From an uncultured bacterium (GTDB taxonomy: Bacteria > Bacteroidota > Bacteroidia > Bacteroidales > Bacteroidaceae), in NCBI GenBank assembly GCA_946188155.1, contig CAMHUC010000005.1, positions 1-64,000 on the forward strand: a DNA stretch of 64,000 bases, written 5' to 3'. Made by a program: the position numbers and the translations under genes. Positions within the stretch are counted from its first letter, which is position 1; each line of letters opens with the position of its first letter. This document shows positions 35,641-44,218 of this stretch, one piece after another. The notes beneath the pieces are model-generated. The model did not search any database. It was not told the origin of the DNA and saw only the letters and a list, made by a program, of their open reading frames with translations.

Positions 35641-37455
35641 ATGAAGAGTAGAATGCTTTTCTTGCTGAATACATATCTGTGGACGGTGCTGGTGTTCATC
35701 ATCGCCAAGGTGGTGTTTATGCTCGCCTGCCATGAGGGACACGTGTTCACCATTGCCGACGTGTGGCAGGTCATCGGCCACGGACTGTCGCTCGACCTCT
35801 CCACGTCGCTCTATATCCTCATTGTACCCTTCCTGCTGACAATGGTGAGCGTATGGTATAGTCCGAGGTGGATGGGCAAGGCACTGAAAGCCTACTTTGC
35901 CATCATCGCCTTGACACTGGCGATCGCCTTCACGGCCGACACCAGCCTCTACCCCTTCTGGGGCTTCAAGCTCGATGCCTCCTGTCTGCAGTATCTCGAA
36001 ACGCCTACCGAGGCGGCCGCCAACGTCACCACTGGCTATCTCGCCGTCCGTCTGGTCATCCTCATCGCCATCGCCGCCCTCATCTACTGGGGCTACCCTA
36101 CAAGCAAATCATATCTCTCACCTCTCACCTCTTACCACTCCCCACTCAAAGAAACCCTCCTCCACCTACTTCTCATCCCCGTTATCGTCATCGGCATCCG
36201 GGGCGGCTTTGACGAGTCGACCACCAACGTGGGACAGGTGTACTTCTCACAAAACCAGTTCCTGAACCACGCGGCTGTCAATCCCGTGTTCAATTTCCTC
36301 TCCTCCTTCGAGAAGACTGCCAGCAATATCGTAGACTATGACTACTACAGTCAGACCGAGTGCGACCAGCTGATGGAGGGCCTCTACCCCACTACATCGA
36401 CAGATACCGACACGCTGCTCACCACCACCCGCCCCAACATCGTTATCATACTGATGGAGAGTGCGGGCGACGTGTTCGCACAGGCCATGCCCCGATTGCA
36501 ACAGCTACGGAAGGAAGGCATCGATTTCAGCGACTGCTACGCCAACTCGTGGCGCACCGACCGCGGCACCGTTTGCACCTATAGCGGCTACCCCTCCTTC
36601 CCCACCTCGTCGGTGATGAAGATGCCCAAGAAGGCAGCTCACCTGCCAAGCATCGCCTCCACCCTCAGAGAGCAGGGCTACCAGACGCATTATCTATATG
36701 GTGGCGACATCAACTTCACCAACATGCGCAGCTACCTGATAGCCACCGGCTGGGAGCAACTCACTTGGAAGGCCGACTACACACTCGCAGAGCAGAACAC
36801 GGCAGAATGGGGCGTGCGCGACGGCATCACCTTCGAGACCCTCTACCAGATGATCACGCTCCCCCGCACCCCCGCTCCCCCGCACCCCCGCCAACTCATC
36901 GGCTTCTCCACCCTGAGCACCCATCAGCCGTGGGATGTGCCTATCCATCAATATGACGACGAGATTCTCAACGCCTTCTACTATCTTGACCAGTGCATCG
37001 GCGACTTCGTGGACCGTCTGAAGCAACGGCCTGAATGGAAAGACCTGCTGCTCATCTTCCTGCCCGACCACAGCATGGACTATGGCGACTGCGTGGAGAC
37101 CGAGCAGCTGCGCAACAAGATTCCGATGGTGTGGGTGGGAGGAGCCGTCAGGGAGCCGCGACGCATCACAGCCACCTGCAACCAGACAGACCTCGCCGCC
37201 ACTCTGCTGGCACAGATGCAGCTGCCTCACGACCAGTTCCGTTGGAGCCGCGACGTGCTGAGCCGGAACTATCGGTACCCCTTCGCCGTACACAACTACA
37301 ACAACGGCTACTCGCTCGTCGACTCCACGGGCTACATGGTCTACGACCTCGACTCCCGCCAGGTCATCGCCGACAAGAGCAGCGACAGTCCCAGGCTGGA
37401 GCGCATGGGCAAGGCCATCCTGCAGGCCACCACTAAGGACCTGAAGGAAAAATGA
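35641..37455 (+). CDS. LTA-synthase-like membrane sulfatase-fold transferase
   Basis: 604 residues: four or five N-terminal membrane segments (to about 180), then a periplasmic alkaline-phosphatase-fold domain. Metal ligand Glu is in IVIILMESAGDVF; the nucleophile Thr is probably that of WRTDRGTVCTYSGYPS; the distal site is LIFLPDHSMDYGDC. In Gram-negatives such enzymes commonly add phosphoglycerol or phosphoethanolamine to envelope glycans or lipid A. Overlaps an ATGA at the next gene's upstream start region. Confidence 0.88.
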   Translation: MKSRMLFLLNTYLWTVLVFIIAKVVFMLACHEGHVFTIADVWQVIGHGLSLDLSTSLYILIVPFLLTMVSVWYSPRWMGKALKAYFAIIALTLAIAFTADTSLYPFWGFKLDASCLQYLETPTEAAANVTTGYLAVRLVILIAIAALIYWGYPTSKSYLSPLTSYHSPLKETLLHLLLIPVIVIGIRGGFDESTTNVGQVYFSQNQFLNHAAVNPVFNFLSSFEKTASNIVDYDYYSQTECDQLMEGLYPTTSTDTDTLLTTTRPNIVIILMESAGDVFAQAMPRLQQLRKEGIDFSDCYANSWRTDRGTVCTYSGYPSFPTSSVMKMPKKAAHLPSIASTLREQGYQTHYLYGGDINFTNMRSYLIATGWEQLTWKADYTLAEQNTAEWGVRDGITFETLYQMITLPRTPAPPHPRQLIGFSTLSTHQPWDVPIHQYDDEILNAFYYLDQCIGDFVDRLKQRPEWKDLLLIFLPDHSMDYGDCVETEQLRNKIPMVWVGGAVREPRRITATCNQTDLAATLLAQMQLPHDQFRWSRDVLSRNYRYPFAVHNYNNGYSLVDSTGYMVYDLDSRQVIADKSSDSPRLERMGKAILQATTKDLKEK

Positions 37456-37478
37456 AGAATGAAGAATGAAGAATGAAG
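37451..37478 (+). repeat. Heptanucleotide AATGAAG repeat, four copies, across a start codon
   Basis: Perfect AATGAAG units at 37451, 37458, 37465 and 37472. Each carries an ATG in a different frame from its neighbour. The third (37466) opens the next gene; the first two give five-codon frames ending in TGA. It overlaps the upstream stop codon. Confidence 0.85.
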
Positions 37479-39478
37479 AACTTGCTACTGCATCTCGTTA
37501 CACAAGGTTTAGAGTACTGTATCCTCTCAGTACGCTGATTGGAAACCTGCTGCTGGCGTACGCGGCCTACTTCGTAGCCCGCGTCGCCTACCTGCTGGTG
37601 AACCTGAGCTACTTCAGCCAGGGGATGACTTTCTCTCATCTGATGGAACTCTTTGGCGGCGGACTGGTGTTCGACACATCCGCCATCCTCGTCACCAACA
37701 TCCCCCACATCGTGCTGATGCTCCTGCCCTGGCACGGCAAGGAGACAAAGGCGTACCATACCGCCTGCCGCTGGGTGTTCATCGCCATCAACGGCTTGGC
37801 ACTGGCCGTGAACCTCTGCGACAGCGTCTACTTCCGCTACACCATGCGGCGCACCACGACCACCGTGTTCAGCGAGTTCTCCAACGAGGGCAACCTCGGT
37901 GGCATCTTCCTCACCGAGACGCTCCGCCACTTCTACCTCGTAGCTCTCTTCCTGCTCGTGCTCTGGGGCATGTACCGTCTCTACCGCGACTACCGCCCCC
38001 TGCGAGACTATCGCTGGTGGCATTACGACCTGTCGATGCTGCTATCCCTCTGCGCCGTGGCCCCCTTCGTGGTGGCAGGCATCCGTGGAGGCTTTGCCAC
38101 TGCCGTGCGCCCCATCACCATCTCCAACGCCAACCAGTATGCCGACCGCCCCATCGAGGCGGCACTGGTGCTCAACACTCCCTTCTCGCTCTACCGTACC
38201 ATCGGCAAGGACGTGTTTGTGGTGCCCGAATATTTCAGCAGTGAGCAGGAGCTGGCGGCCGTCTACTCGCCAATACACCATCCTGGAATATCCGGAAAGC
38301 CCGGGATATCCGGGATATCCGGCGATTCCGCCTCCACTCCCAAGAAGAATGTCGTCATCCTCATCGTGGAGAGCTTCGGCCGCGAGTACATCGGCGCCCT
38401 AAACCGCACCCTGGAGAACAGCCACTACCGGGGCTACACCCCTCATATCGACTCGCTCATCGCCCGCAGCACCACCTTCACCCACTCCTACTGCAACGGG
38501 CGCAAGTCGATCGACGGCATGCCCTCCATCCTGTCAAGCATACCGATGTTCGTAGAGCCATTCTTCCTTACGCCCGCCTCGATGAACCACGTGACGGGCA
38601 TCGCGGGCCTGCTCGCCAAGAAAGGCTACCAGACGGCCTTCTTCCACGGGGCACAGCGAGGCTCGATGGGATTCATGGCCTTCGCACGCAGCACCGGATT
38701 CCAAGACTATTACGGCCGTGAGGACTTCAACCAGGACCCGCGCTTCCGTGGCGATGCCGACTTCGACGGCATGTGGGCCATCTGGGACGAGCCCTTCCTG
38801 CAATACTATGCCGCGAAGATGTCGGAGATGCGCCAGCCTTTCATGACGGCCGTCTTTACAGCATCCAGCCACCACCCCTACCAGATACCCGAGAAGTACC
38901 GCGAGGTGTATCCCGAAGAAGGCATCGTCATGCACAAGTGCATCCGATATACCGACATGGCACTGGGCCGATTCTTCCAGACGGCCAGCCGTCAGCCGTG
39001 GTTCAAGAACACCATCTTCGTGCTCACCAGCGACCACACCAACCTCTCCGACCACGCCGAATATCAGACCGACCTGGGCGGCTTCTGCTCACCTATCATT
39101 ATATATGAACCGGGGCAGCAGCCGCAGATGCTCGACAAGATAGCCCAGCAGATTGACATCCTGCCCACCGTGATGGGCATGCTCCACTACGACGAGCCCT
39201 ATCTCGCCTTCGGCATCGACCTGCTGAACACGCCGGCAGAGGACACCTGGGCCGTGAACTATATGAACGGCATCTACCAGTACGTGAAGCACGGCCACGT
39301 GCTGCAGTTCGACGGCCAGAAGACCCGTGCCGTCTACTCTCTCAAGGACTCGCTGATGCAGCATAACATCATAGGCCGTCTGCCCCAGCAGCCTCAGATG
39401 GAGCGCGAGCTGAAGGCTATCATCCAGCAGTACATGGAGCGCATGACCCAAGACCGTCTGATGCCAGAAAGTGAATAA
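37466..39478 (+). CDS. LTA-synthase-like membrane sulfatase-fold transferase, second paralogue
   Basis: 670 residues, with about five membrane segments to residue 215, then the catalytic domain: VVILIVESFGREY (metal site), nucleophile region YCNGRKSIDGMPSILSSIP, and VLTSDHTNLSDHAEYQ (distal metals). In the usual LTA-synthase group the nucleophile is Thr; here the matching position appears to be Ser (RKSIDG), which is unusual if the alignment is right. Before the domain lies HHPGISGKPGISGISGDS, encoded by the 9-base repeat. The ATG lies in a heptamer repeat. Likely modifies envelope glycolipid. Confidence 0.88.
   Translation: MKNEELATASRYTRFRVLYPLSTLIGNLLLAYAAYFVARVAYLLVNLSYFSQGMTFSHLMELFGGGLVFDTSAILVTNIPHIVLMLLPWHGKETKAYHTACRWVFIAINGLALAVNLCDSVYFRYTMRRTTTTVFSEFSNEGNLGGIFLTETLRHFYLVALFLLVLWGMYRLYRDYRPLRDYRWWHYDLSMLLSLCAVAPFVVAGIRGGFATAVRPITISNANQYADRPIEAALVLNTPFSLYRTIGKDVFVVPEYFSSEQELAAVYSPIHHPGISGKPGISGISGDSASTPKKNVVILIVESFGREYIGALNRTLENSHYRGYTPHIDSLIARSTTFTHSYCNGRKSIDGMPSILSSIPMFVEPFFLTPASMNHVTGIAGLLAKKGYQTAFFHGAQRGSMGFMAFARSTGFQDYYGREDFNQDPRFRGDADFDGMWAIWDEPFLQYYAAKMSEMRQPFMTAVFTASSHHPYQIPEKYREVYPEEGIVMHKCIRYTDMALGRFFQTASRQPWFKNTIFVLTSDHTNLSDHAEYQTDLGGFCSPIIIYEPGQQPQMLDKIAQQIDILPTVMGMLHYDEPYLAFGIDLLNTPAEDTWAVNYMNGIYQYVKHGHVLQFDGQKTRAVYSLKDSLMQHNIIGRLPQQPQMERELKAIIQQYMERMTQDRLMPESE
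38282..38333 (+). repeat. 9-bp CCGGGATAT repeat read in another frame
   Basis: Five units related to CCGGAATAT, CCGGAAAGC and CCGGGATAT. Here the reading frame is shifted, giving PGI-SGK-PGI-SGI-SGD instead of the PEN/PER triplets of ispG and the ABC gene. Confidence 0.8.
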
Positions 39479-39498
39479 TGAATAGTGATTAGTGAATA

Positions 39499-40524
39499 AT
39501 GATACTTATTAGAGGAAAAGAAGGCTTCCTGCACCGCACAGGCAAGGAGATACAGAACGTGTTTCAAAACCTTTTCAAGCAGCGCGGCAAGTGGCGGCGC
39601 AAGGCTCTGGAGGTGGCCCCCTACTATACGGCCGACGCTCCTCGGGCGAAGAACGAGCACAAGCAGATCGTCTGTATGTACGACGGCCGCATGGACCACG
39701 GCGGCATCGCCGACCGTCTGCGCGGTGCCGTCTCGTCCTACTATGTCGCCAAGGAGATGGGCTACGACTTCCGCATCTTCTTCGACCACCCCTTCCACCT
39801 GGAGGACTACCTCATCCCCAGTCGCGTAGACTGGCGTATCTCGCCAGTTGACCTCTGCTACAACCCCCAGGACGCCGAGCCCATGTTCTGCGGCAGCAAC
39901 GGCACCCTCGTGGAGCCGTTCTTCCAGAAACTGTGGTTCCGTAAGCGCTTCCGTGAGGCCAGGAAGCAGTTGCACGTCTACACCAACGCCCTGCTCCTGC
40001 CCAGGAGCAAGCGGTATGGCGAACTCTTCCGTGAACTGTTCCGCCCCAGCGAACGGCTCGAAAAGGCCCTCCAGCAGTATGGCGAGCCACTGAAGGGTGG
40101 CTACATCACCGTCTCTCTCCGCTTCATCGGACTGCTCGACGACTTCACCGAGCGCGACGGCAAGCACATCTCCAAAGAGGAGCAGCAGCGGCTGATGGAG
40201 CGCTGCGTGGCGCAGGTCCGAAAGATTCACGACCGCCAGCCCGCGAAGAAGGTTCTGCTCACCAGCGACAGCACCCGCTTCCTGCGCTATGCTGCCGAGC
40301 AGTTGCCGTTCGTGTACTATATCCCCGGCGACGTGGTCCATATCGACTATCAGGACGCGACCTCCGACGACATCAACATGAAGCTCTTCGTGGATATGTA
40401 CCTCATCAGCCGTGCCGACGAGGCCTTCCTCCTACAGACCGACAAGATGTACAACAGCGGTTTCCCCCGCCGGGCCGCCCAGATCACGGGCATCCCCTTC
40501 CATCACGTCCGCTTCTCGGAATAG
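39499..40524 (+). CDS. Putative glycosyltransferase, fucosyltransferase-like fold
   Basis: 341 residues without membrane segments. The N-terminal motif GGIADRLRGAVSSYYVAKEMGYDF is like the GxGDRLRG segment of GDP-fucose-using transferases (GT11/GT23/GT37-type and NodZ). The C-terminal half has VLLTSDSTRFLRYA and DMYLISRADEAFLLQTDKMYNSGFPRRAAQI, consistent with the nucleotide-sugar-binding half of a GT-B enzyme. The donor is inferred. Last plus-strand gene of the cluster; the preceding gap repeats GTGAATAATGAATAG. Confidence 0.75.
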   Translation: MILIRGKEGFLHRTGKEIQNVFQNLFKQRGKWRRKALEVAPYYTADAPRAKNEHKQIVCMYDGRMDHGGIADRLRGAVSSYYVAKEMGYDFRIFFDHPFHLEDYLIPSRVDWRISPVDLCYNPQDAEPMFCGSNGTLVEPFFQKLWFRKRFREARKQLHVYTNALLLPRSKRYGELFRELFRPSERLEKALQQYGEPLKGGYITVSLRFIGLLDDFTERDGKHISKEEQQRLMERCVAQVRKIHDRQPAKKVLLTSDSTRFLRYAAEQLPFVYYIPGDVVHIDYQDATSDDINMKLFVDMYLISRADEAFLLQTDKMYNSGFPRRAAQITGIPFHHVRFSE

Positions 40525-40526
40525 TA

Positions 40527-40655
40527 GTTTATAGTTTAGGGTTTATAGTTTATAGCTGATTACTTTACCAGCAACCTGCCAACATCTGCCAGCAAATCTA
40601 ATCATCTATAAACTATAAACTATAAACCCTAAACTATAAACTCTAAACTATAAAC
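40527..40655. repeat. Inverted TTTATAGTTTA / TAAACTATAAA arrays between convergent glycosyltransferase genes
   Basis: Left array 40527-40555, right array 40607-40655, same family as 25342-25494. The centre (CTGATTACTTTACCAGCAAC and onward) resembles that of the 25 kb array. The right array runs into the last codons of the minus-strand gene (RFIV and stop), so the repeat supplies its C-terminus. Confidence 0.85.
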
Positions 40656-41509
40656 CTGAAATCCCTGTCCTTGAACACCTTGCTGACCAGCCCCCTAAGC
40701 CGGCGCGCCGTGTTCGACCTATACACATAGATCGGCAGCTGCGCGAAGTCGAGAGCCTCATACATCCGCATCTCCTCTTCCGGCGAGGCCTTGGTGAGCA
40801 GCACGCGGGCCATCAGCTCCATGCCTGCCTTGATCCAATACTCCTTCGAGGCCCAGTAGTGGGCTATCACGGGATAAGTCTCGCGCAGGCCTACGCGTTC
40901 GAAGAGTGCCACCGAGATCGAGTACTGCTCGATGACGATGCGCTCGGCCCCGTCGCTTAGCATGCCGTCGCAGAGGGCGAGCGCAGTTGTCAGTACTTCC
41001 TGTGCCTTGGCGTGGGGGATGCCCACCACGCCGGCCCGATACATATTGTGCTGCCGTCCGAGGGTGATGCCGTCGTAGGTGCGCCCGGCGACGGTCTTCC
41101 ACATCCTGAGCGTTTTGGTCTTCATCCCGCTGGGATGCCCCTCGTTCTCGTCCATCAGCCCTACGCCCTCAGCCAGGGCCCGTTTCAGTTCGTTGATGTC
41201 ACCATAGAGAATGGTGTCGCAGTCGAGATAGAGGATGTCGTCGTGGGGATAGCGACTGCTGACGTGCTCTATGGCCTTGATCTTGGCGCGCCAGAAGAAG
41301 TGGTGCTCTCCCTGCCAGGCGTCTATCACCTCGTCGCCGATGGCAATAATCTCCACCCACTGCTCCATGTGCCGGTACAACTGCGGGGCCGTTGTCACCA
41401 TCACGATGCGGTCCTCTGCCGTCAGCTGCCTTCTGAAAGACAGCATCGACAGATAGGCCTGTACGTGGAACTCGGTCTTCTCTCCGAATGTTAGATATAG
41501 TATTGTCAT
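40643..41509 (-). CDS. GT-A-fold glycosyltransferase (DxD-containing)
   Basis: 288 residues; start MTILYLTFGEKTEFHVQAYLSMLSF and the metal-binding DxD in DILYLDCDTILYG (about residue 97). It resembles nucleotide-diphospho-sugar transferases of the GT8-type fold. Soluble, probably at the inner leaflet. Its start overlaps the stop of the upstream YejM-like gene by four bases. The last residues are encoded by the TTTATAG repeat array, so the C-terminus may be variable between strains. Confidence 0.8.
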   Translation of the reverse strand: MTILYLTFGEKTEFHVQAYLSMLSFRRQLTAEDRIVMVTTAPQLYRHMEQWVEIIAIGDEVIDAWQGEHHFFWRAKIKAIEHVSSRYPHDDILYLDCDTILYGDINELKRALAEGVGLMDENEGHPSGMKTKTLRMWKTVAGRTYDGITLGRQHNMYRAGVVGIPHAKAQEVLTTALALCDGMLSDGAERIVIEQYSISVALFERVGLRETYPVIAHYWASKEYWIKAGMELMARVLLTKASPEEEMRMYEALDFAQLPIYVYRSNTARRLRGLVSKVFKDRDFRFIV

Positions 41510-43341
41510 TTGTAAAAGCGGTTTAGTCGGATGATGGCATCGTTGAGTTGCTTGGCATTCAGTGGATAGTCGTCGAGTTGGTTCATGTGCTTGTCAAACA
41601 CCACCACGTTGCCCGCCCCGCGCTTCTCGATGATGGTGCCGTCGTTGAGGATGAAGGCATAGAAGAGGTCGTTGCCCACCACATGCCAGTCGCGCGAGGT
41701 GGAGTCCTGCAGCATGCGGCCCATCGACAGGTCTTCGGGCGGATTCTGCACGCCGAGCACCTGTTTCAGTAGCGTCGTCGACACATCGTAATGGGTAGTG
41801 CGGTAGTTGCGGTCGCCAGCCTCACAGCCGGGATAGTAGTATATCATCGGCACCCCTGTCTGGGGCCGCGAGTAGTTGGCCCAGTGGCCCCAGTAGTTCT
41901 TGTGGTTCTCGTTGAACTCCTGACCATGGTCGCCCGTGATCATCACCACTGTATTTTTGAGCAGGTCTTTCTGCTTCAGCGCATCAATCACCTGCCCGGC
42001 CAGCGAGTCCACCGTCCACACGCAGTTGCGGTAGAGGTTGAAGAAGGGCGTGGGGTCCATGTCGTTGTTGAGTTTGGTATAGTCGGCATACTCCCAACTG
42101 GGCTGGAAATGGTAGAGCTTGTCTTTCGACAGTTCGATGGCGTGGGGAAGGTCGTAGAAGAGGAAGGAGAAGAAGGGCTTCACAGAGTCGCGCTTCTCCA
42201 GGTCGCTCAGGAAGTTGCGCGTCAGCTGGCAGTCGCGGTCGTACACCGTCTTGCCCTCCGTCGTCACGTTCAGGTTCTTCACGTCGGCGAACAGCATCTT
42301 GGCAAACGGCGGCCCGGTGAGGGTGGCACTGGGATAGGTCTGCACCTCGTAGCCTTGGCGAAGCAACTCCGTGACCAGCAGCGGCTGCAGGTTGGCATAC
42401 TCAAAACTGTCCCAGTAGTAGGAGGTGACACCTGTGAAGAGTCCGAAGATGCCGCCACGGGTGCCGTTGCTGCTGCTGATGTGCTGCGTGTAGTTCTCCG
42501 CCTCCTGGCTGAAGGCATAGATGTTCGGGGTACACTCAGGAGTCATCGTCCGATAGTTCCACGAGTCGATGCCGATGACGACGATGTTCAGCAGCGAGTC
42601 GGGGGGCACCACCTCCAGCGGGTGCTGTGGATAGGCCACGCTGGCCCCCTCGCTCGTGAACTGCGTCAGCGACAGCTCGTCGCCGTCTATCCATCCCCAC
42701 CGCTCGAAGGTGGAGTTCATGCGCAGGGGGAAGTAGTAGGGCAGATAGCCCGTAGACTCCAGCACCGAGCGCTTCAGCGTGGCAGCGGCATAGATGTGCA
42801 TGCCCTGTGCCAGCAGCGTCACGCCGAGGACAGCCCACAGGCCCCCCGGCCACAGACGCCACCTCCCGCCGATGCGTCGCGCCACCCACCACAGGGCGGC
42901 ACACACGGCAATGATGCCCGCCAGGTAGAGTCCGATCTTGGCGTAGAGCCACGGGCTGAACACGAAGATCTCGGTAGCCCCGGGCCCGGTGAGCAGGTCA
43001 ATGACCAGTCCGTTGATATGGAAGTGGTAGAGGTTATACACGAAGGCGTTGACGATGAACAGCGTCATCACCACCACCTCGCCGGCACACATCAGCCCGC
43101 CGCACACCCCTCGCGGGGCCTTCAGCAGTGCCGCCGGCAGATAGAGCAGCAGGAAGGGCAGCGCAGCAAACAGGGCGCCATGCGACAGGCATGAGGCCAC
43201 ATAGTAGACCCAGCCCCCGGCGTCCATGAACTCCAGGCTTGTGGCCCGCAGCAGGTAGCTCATGAACACCAGTGCCAGCAGCACCGTAGAGAGCAGGTAA
43301 TAGACAAATCCCGTACGTATCTTATCCTTTGTTGTAGACAT
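41506..43341 (-). CDS. YejM/PbgA-like (DUF3413-type) membrane sulfatase-fold protein
   Basis: 611 residues from the ATG at 43341 (a GTG one codon earlier is less likely). Five N-terminal membrane segments (to about 190) precede a periplasmic domain with VVIGIDSWNYRTM, the nucleophile-region SSNGTRGGIFGLFTGV and VVMITGDHGQEFNENHKNYWGH. The GTRGGIFGLF pattern is that of the YejM group, which in Enterobacteria regulates LPS synthesis and cardiolipin handling; hydrolase activity there is debated. First partner of the downstream glycosyltransferase. Confidence 0.87.
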   Translation of the reverse strand: MSTTKDKIRTGFVYYLLSTVLLALVFMSYLLRATSLEFMDAGGWVYYVASCLSHGALFAALPFLLLYLPAALLKAPRGVCGGLMCAGEVVVMTLFIVNAFVYNLYHFHINGLVIDLLTGPGATEIFVFSPWLYAKIGLYLAGIIAVCAALWWVARRIGGRWRLWPGGLWAVLGVTLLAQGMHIYAAATLKRSVLESTGYLPYYFPLRMNSTFERWGWIDGDELSLTQFTSEGASVAYPQHPLEVVPPDSLLNIVVIGIDSWNYRTMTPECTPNIYAFSQEAENYTQHISSSNGTRGGIFGLFTGVTSYYWDSFEYANLQPLLVTELLRQGYEVQTYPSATLTGPPFAKMLFADVKNLNVTTEGKTVYDRDCQLTRNFLSDLEKRDSVKPFFSFLFYDLPHAIELSKDKLYHFQPSWEYADYTKLNNDMDPTPFFNLYRNCVWTVDSLAGQVIDALKQKDLLKNTVVMITGDHGQEFNENHKNYWGHWANYSRPQTGVPMIYYYPGCEAGDRNYRTTHYDVSTTLLKQVLGVQNPPEDLSMGRMLQDSTSRDWHVVGNDLFYAFILNDGTIIEKRGAGNVVVFDKHMNQLDDYPLNAKQLNDAIIRLNRFYK

Positions 43342-43368
43342 CACTTAGTAATGATAATATTCTTGCTG

Positions 43369-44187
43369 TTACTTAATCTGTTTGAAGAGTTCATCGAAGT
43401 GTCCGAAGGATGCCGGAGTCAGCGGTGCCGCAGCATCCTCGATCCAGCAGAGGGGCACGTCGCGATACATGGCCGCCACGAGCGTAAACGTGCTGGGAGG
43501 CCCCATCAGGAAGTCGCAGCAGGAGAGCAGGTAGAGGTCCTCGCCGGGATTGCCCTTGGGGTATGTCAGCGCTACGCCGGGCAATGCCTGCCGATAGGCC
43601 TCGGCGTTGAGCTCCGGGTCGTTGCCGCAGACGAACAGCTGCACCCTCTGCCCCCGGTGAAGGGCGAGGAACTGCCTGATTTGGCTGATGTATTGCTCGT
43701 CGGTGTAGTAGTAGCGCCCACCATGCCAGCGGCGATAGTCGCCCCGGCGGATATGCACCCCTAAGCGCACGTCGGCGGTGGGCAGCGATGCCAGCAGGCT
43801 GTCAACAGGGCGCTTGACTGCCTCGTCGAACGAGAAGAGCCCCACAATCTCCTGCTTGTACTTCAGGAAGAGGTCGTAGAACCGGGCATACCATCCCTCG
43901 GCCACGATGTGGCGGTGGCTGAGCAACAGCTGTTCCTGCCGCGCCGGGTCGTTGGGCGCGTCCACGCCGAAGTCGGCCACGGGCAGCAGGCCCCACTTGG
44001 CGGCGTATTTGGCCACGACGTAGACCAGGAAGTTGTGGTACGCCGTGTGGCAGATGCGGAAGTAGCGGTACTTATAGGCAAAGCGCATCGACACGGTGCG
44101 CCGCCCGTGCTCCCTGCCCCAGGCATACAGGTGCCCGTACTGCAGGATATTGTTACACATCCGTCCTTTATCCCTTACGAATACCAA
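43369..44187 (-). CDS. GT11-like (alpha-1,2-fucosyltransferase family) glycosyltransferase
   Basis: 272 residues. The fucosyltransferase motif HIRRGDY (in VRLGVHIRRGDYRRW, about residue 150) binds the GDP-sugar in GT11 enzymes. The N-terminal FVRDKGRMCNNILQYGHLYAWG corresponds to the family's GRLGNQMFQYA start. That motif requires initiation at the TTG at 44187, since the next ATG (44160) would cut into it. The C-terminal LYLLSCCDFLMGPPSTFTLVAAMY is also typical. Acceptor unknown. Confidence 0.85.
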   Translation of the reverse strand: MVFVRDKGRMCNNILQYGHLYAWGREHGRRTVSMRFAYKYRYFRICHTAYHNFLVYVVAKYAAKWGLLPVADFGVDAPNDPARQEQLLLSHRHIVAEGWYARFYDLFLKYKQEIVGLFSFDEAVKRPVDSLLASLPTADVRLGVHIRRGDYRRWHGGRYYYTDEQYISQIRQFLALHRGQRVQLFVCGNDPELNAEAYRQALPGVALTYPKGNPGEDLYLLSCCDFLMGPPSTFTLVAAMYRDVPLCWIEDAAAPLTPASFGHFDELFKQIK

Positions 44188-44218
44188 GGTTTATTCACTA
44201 TTTAACTATTTACTATTC

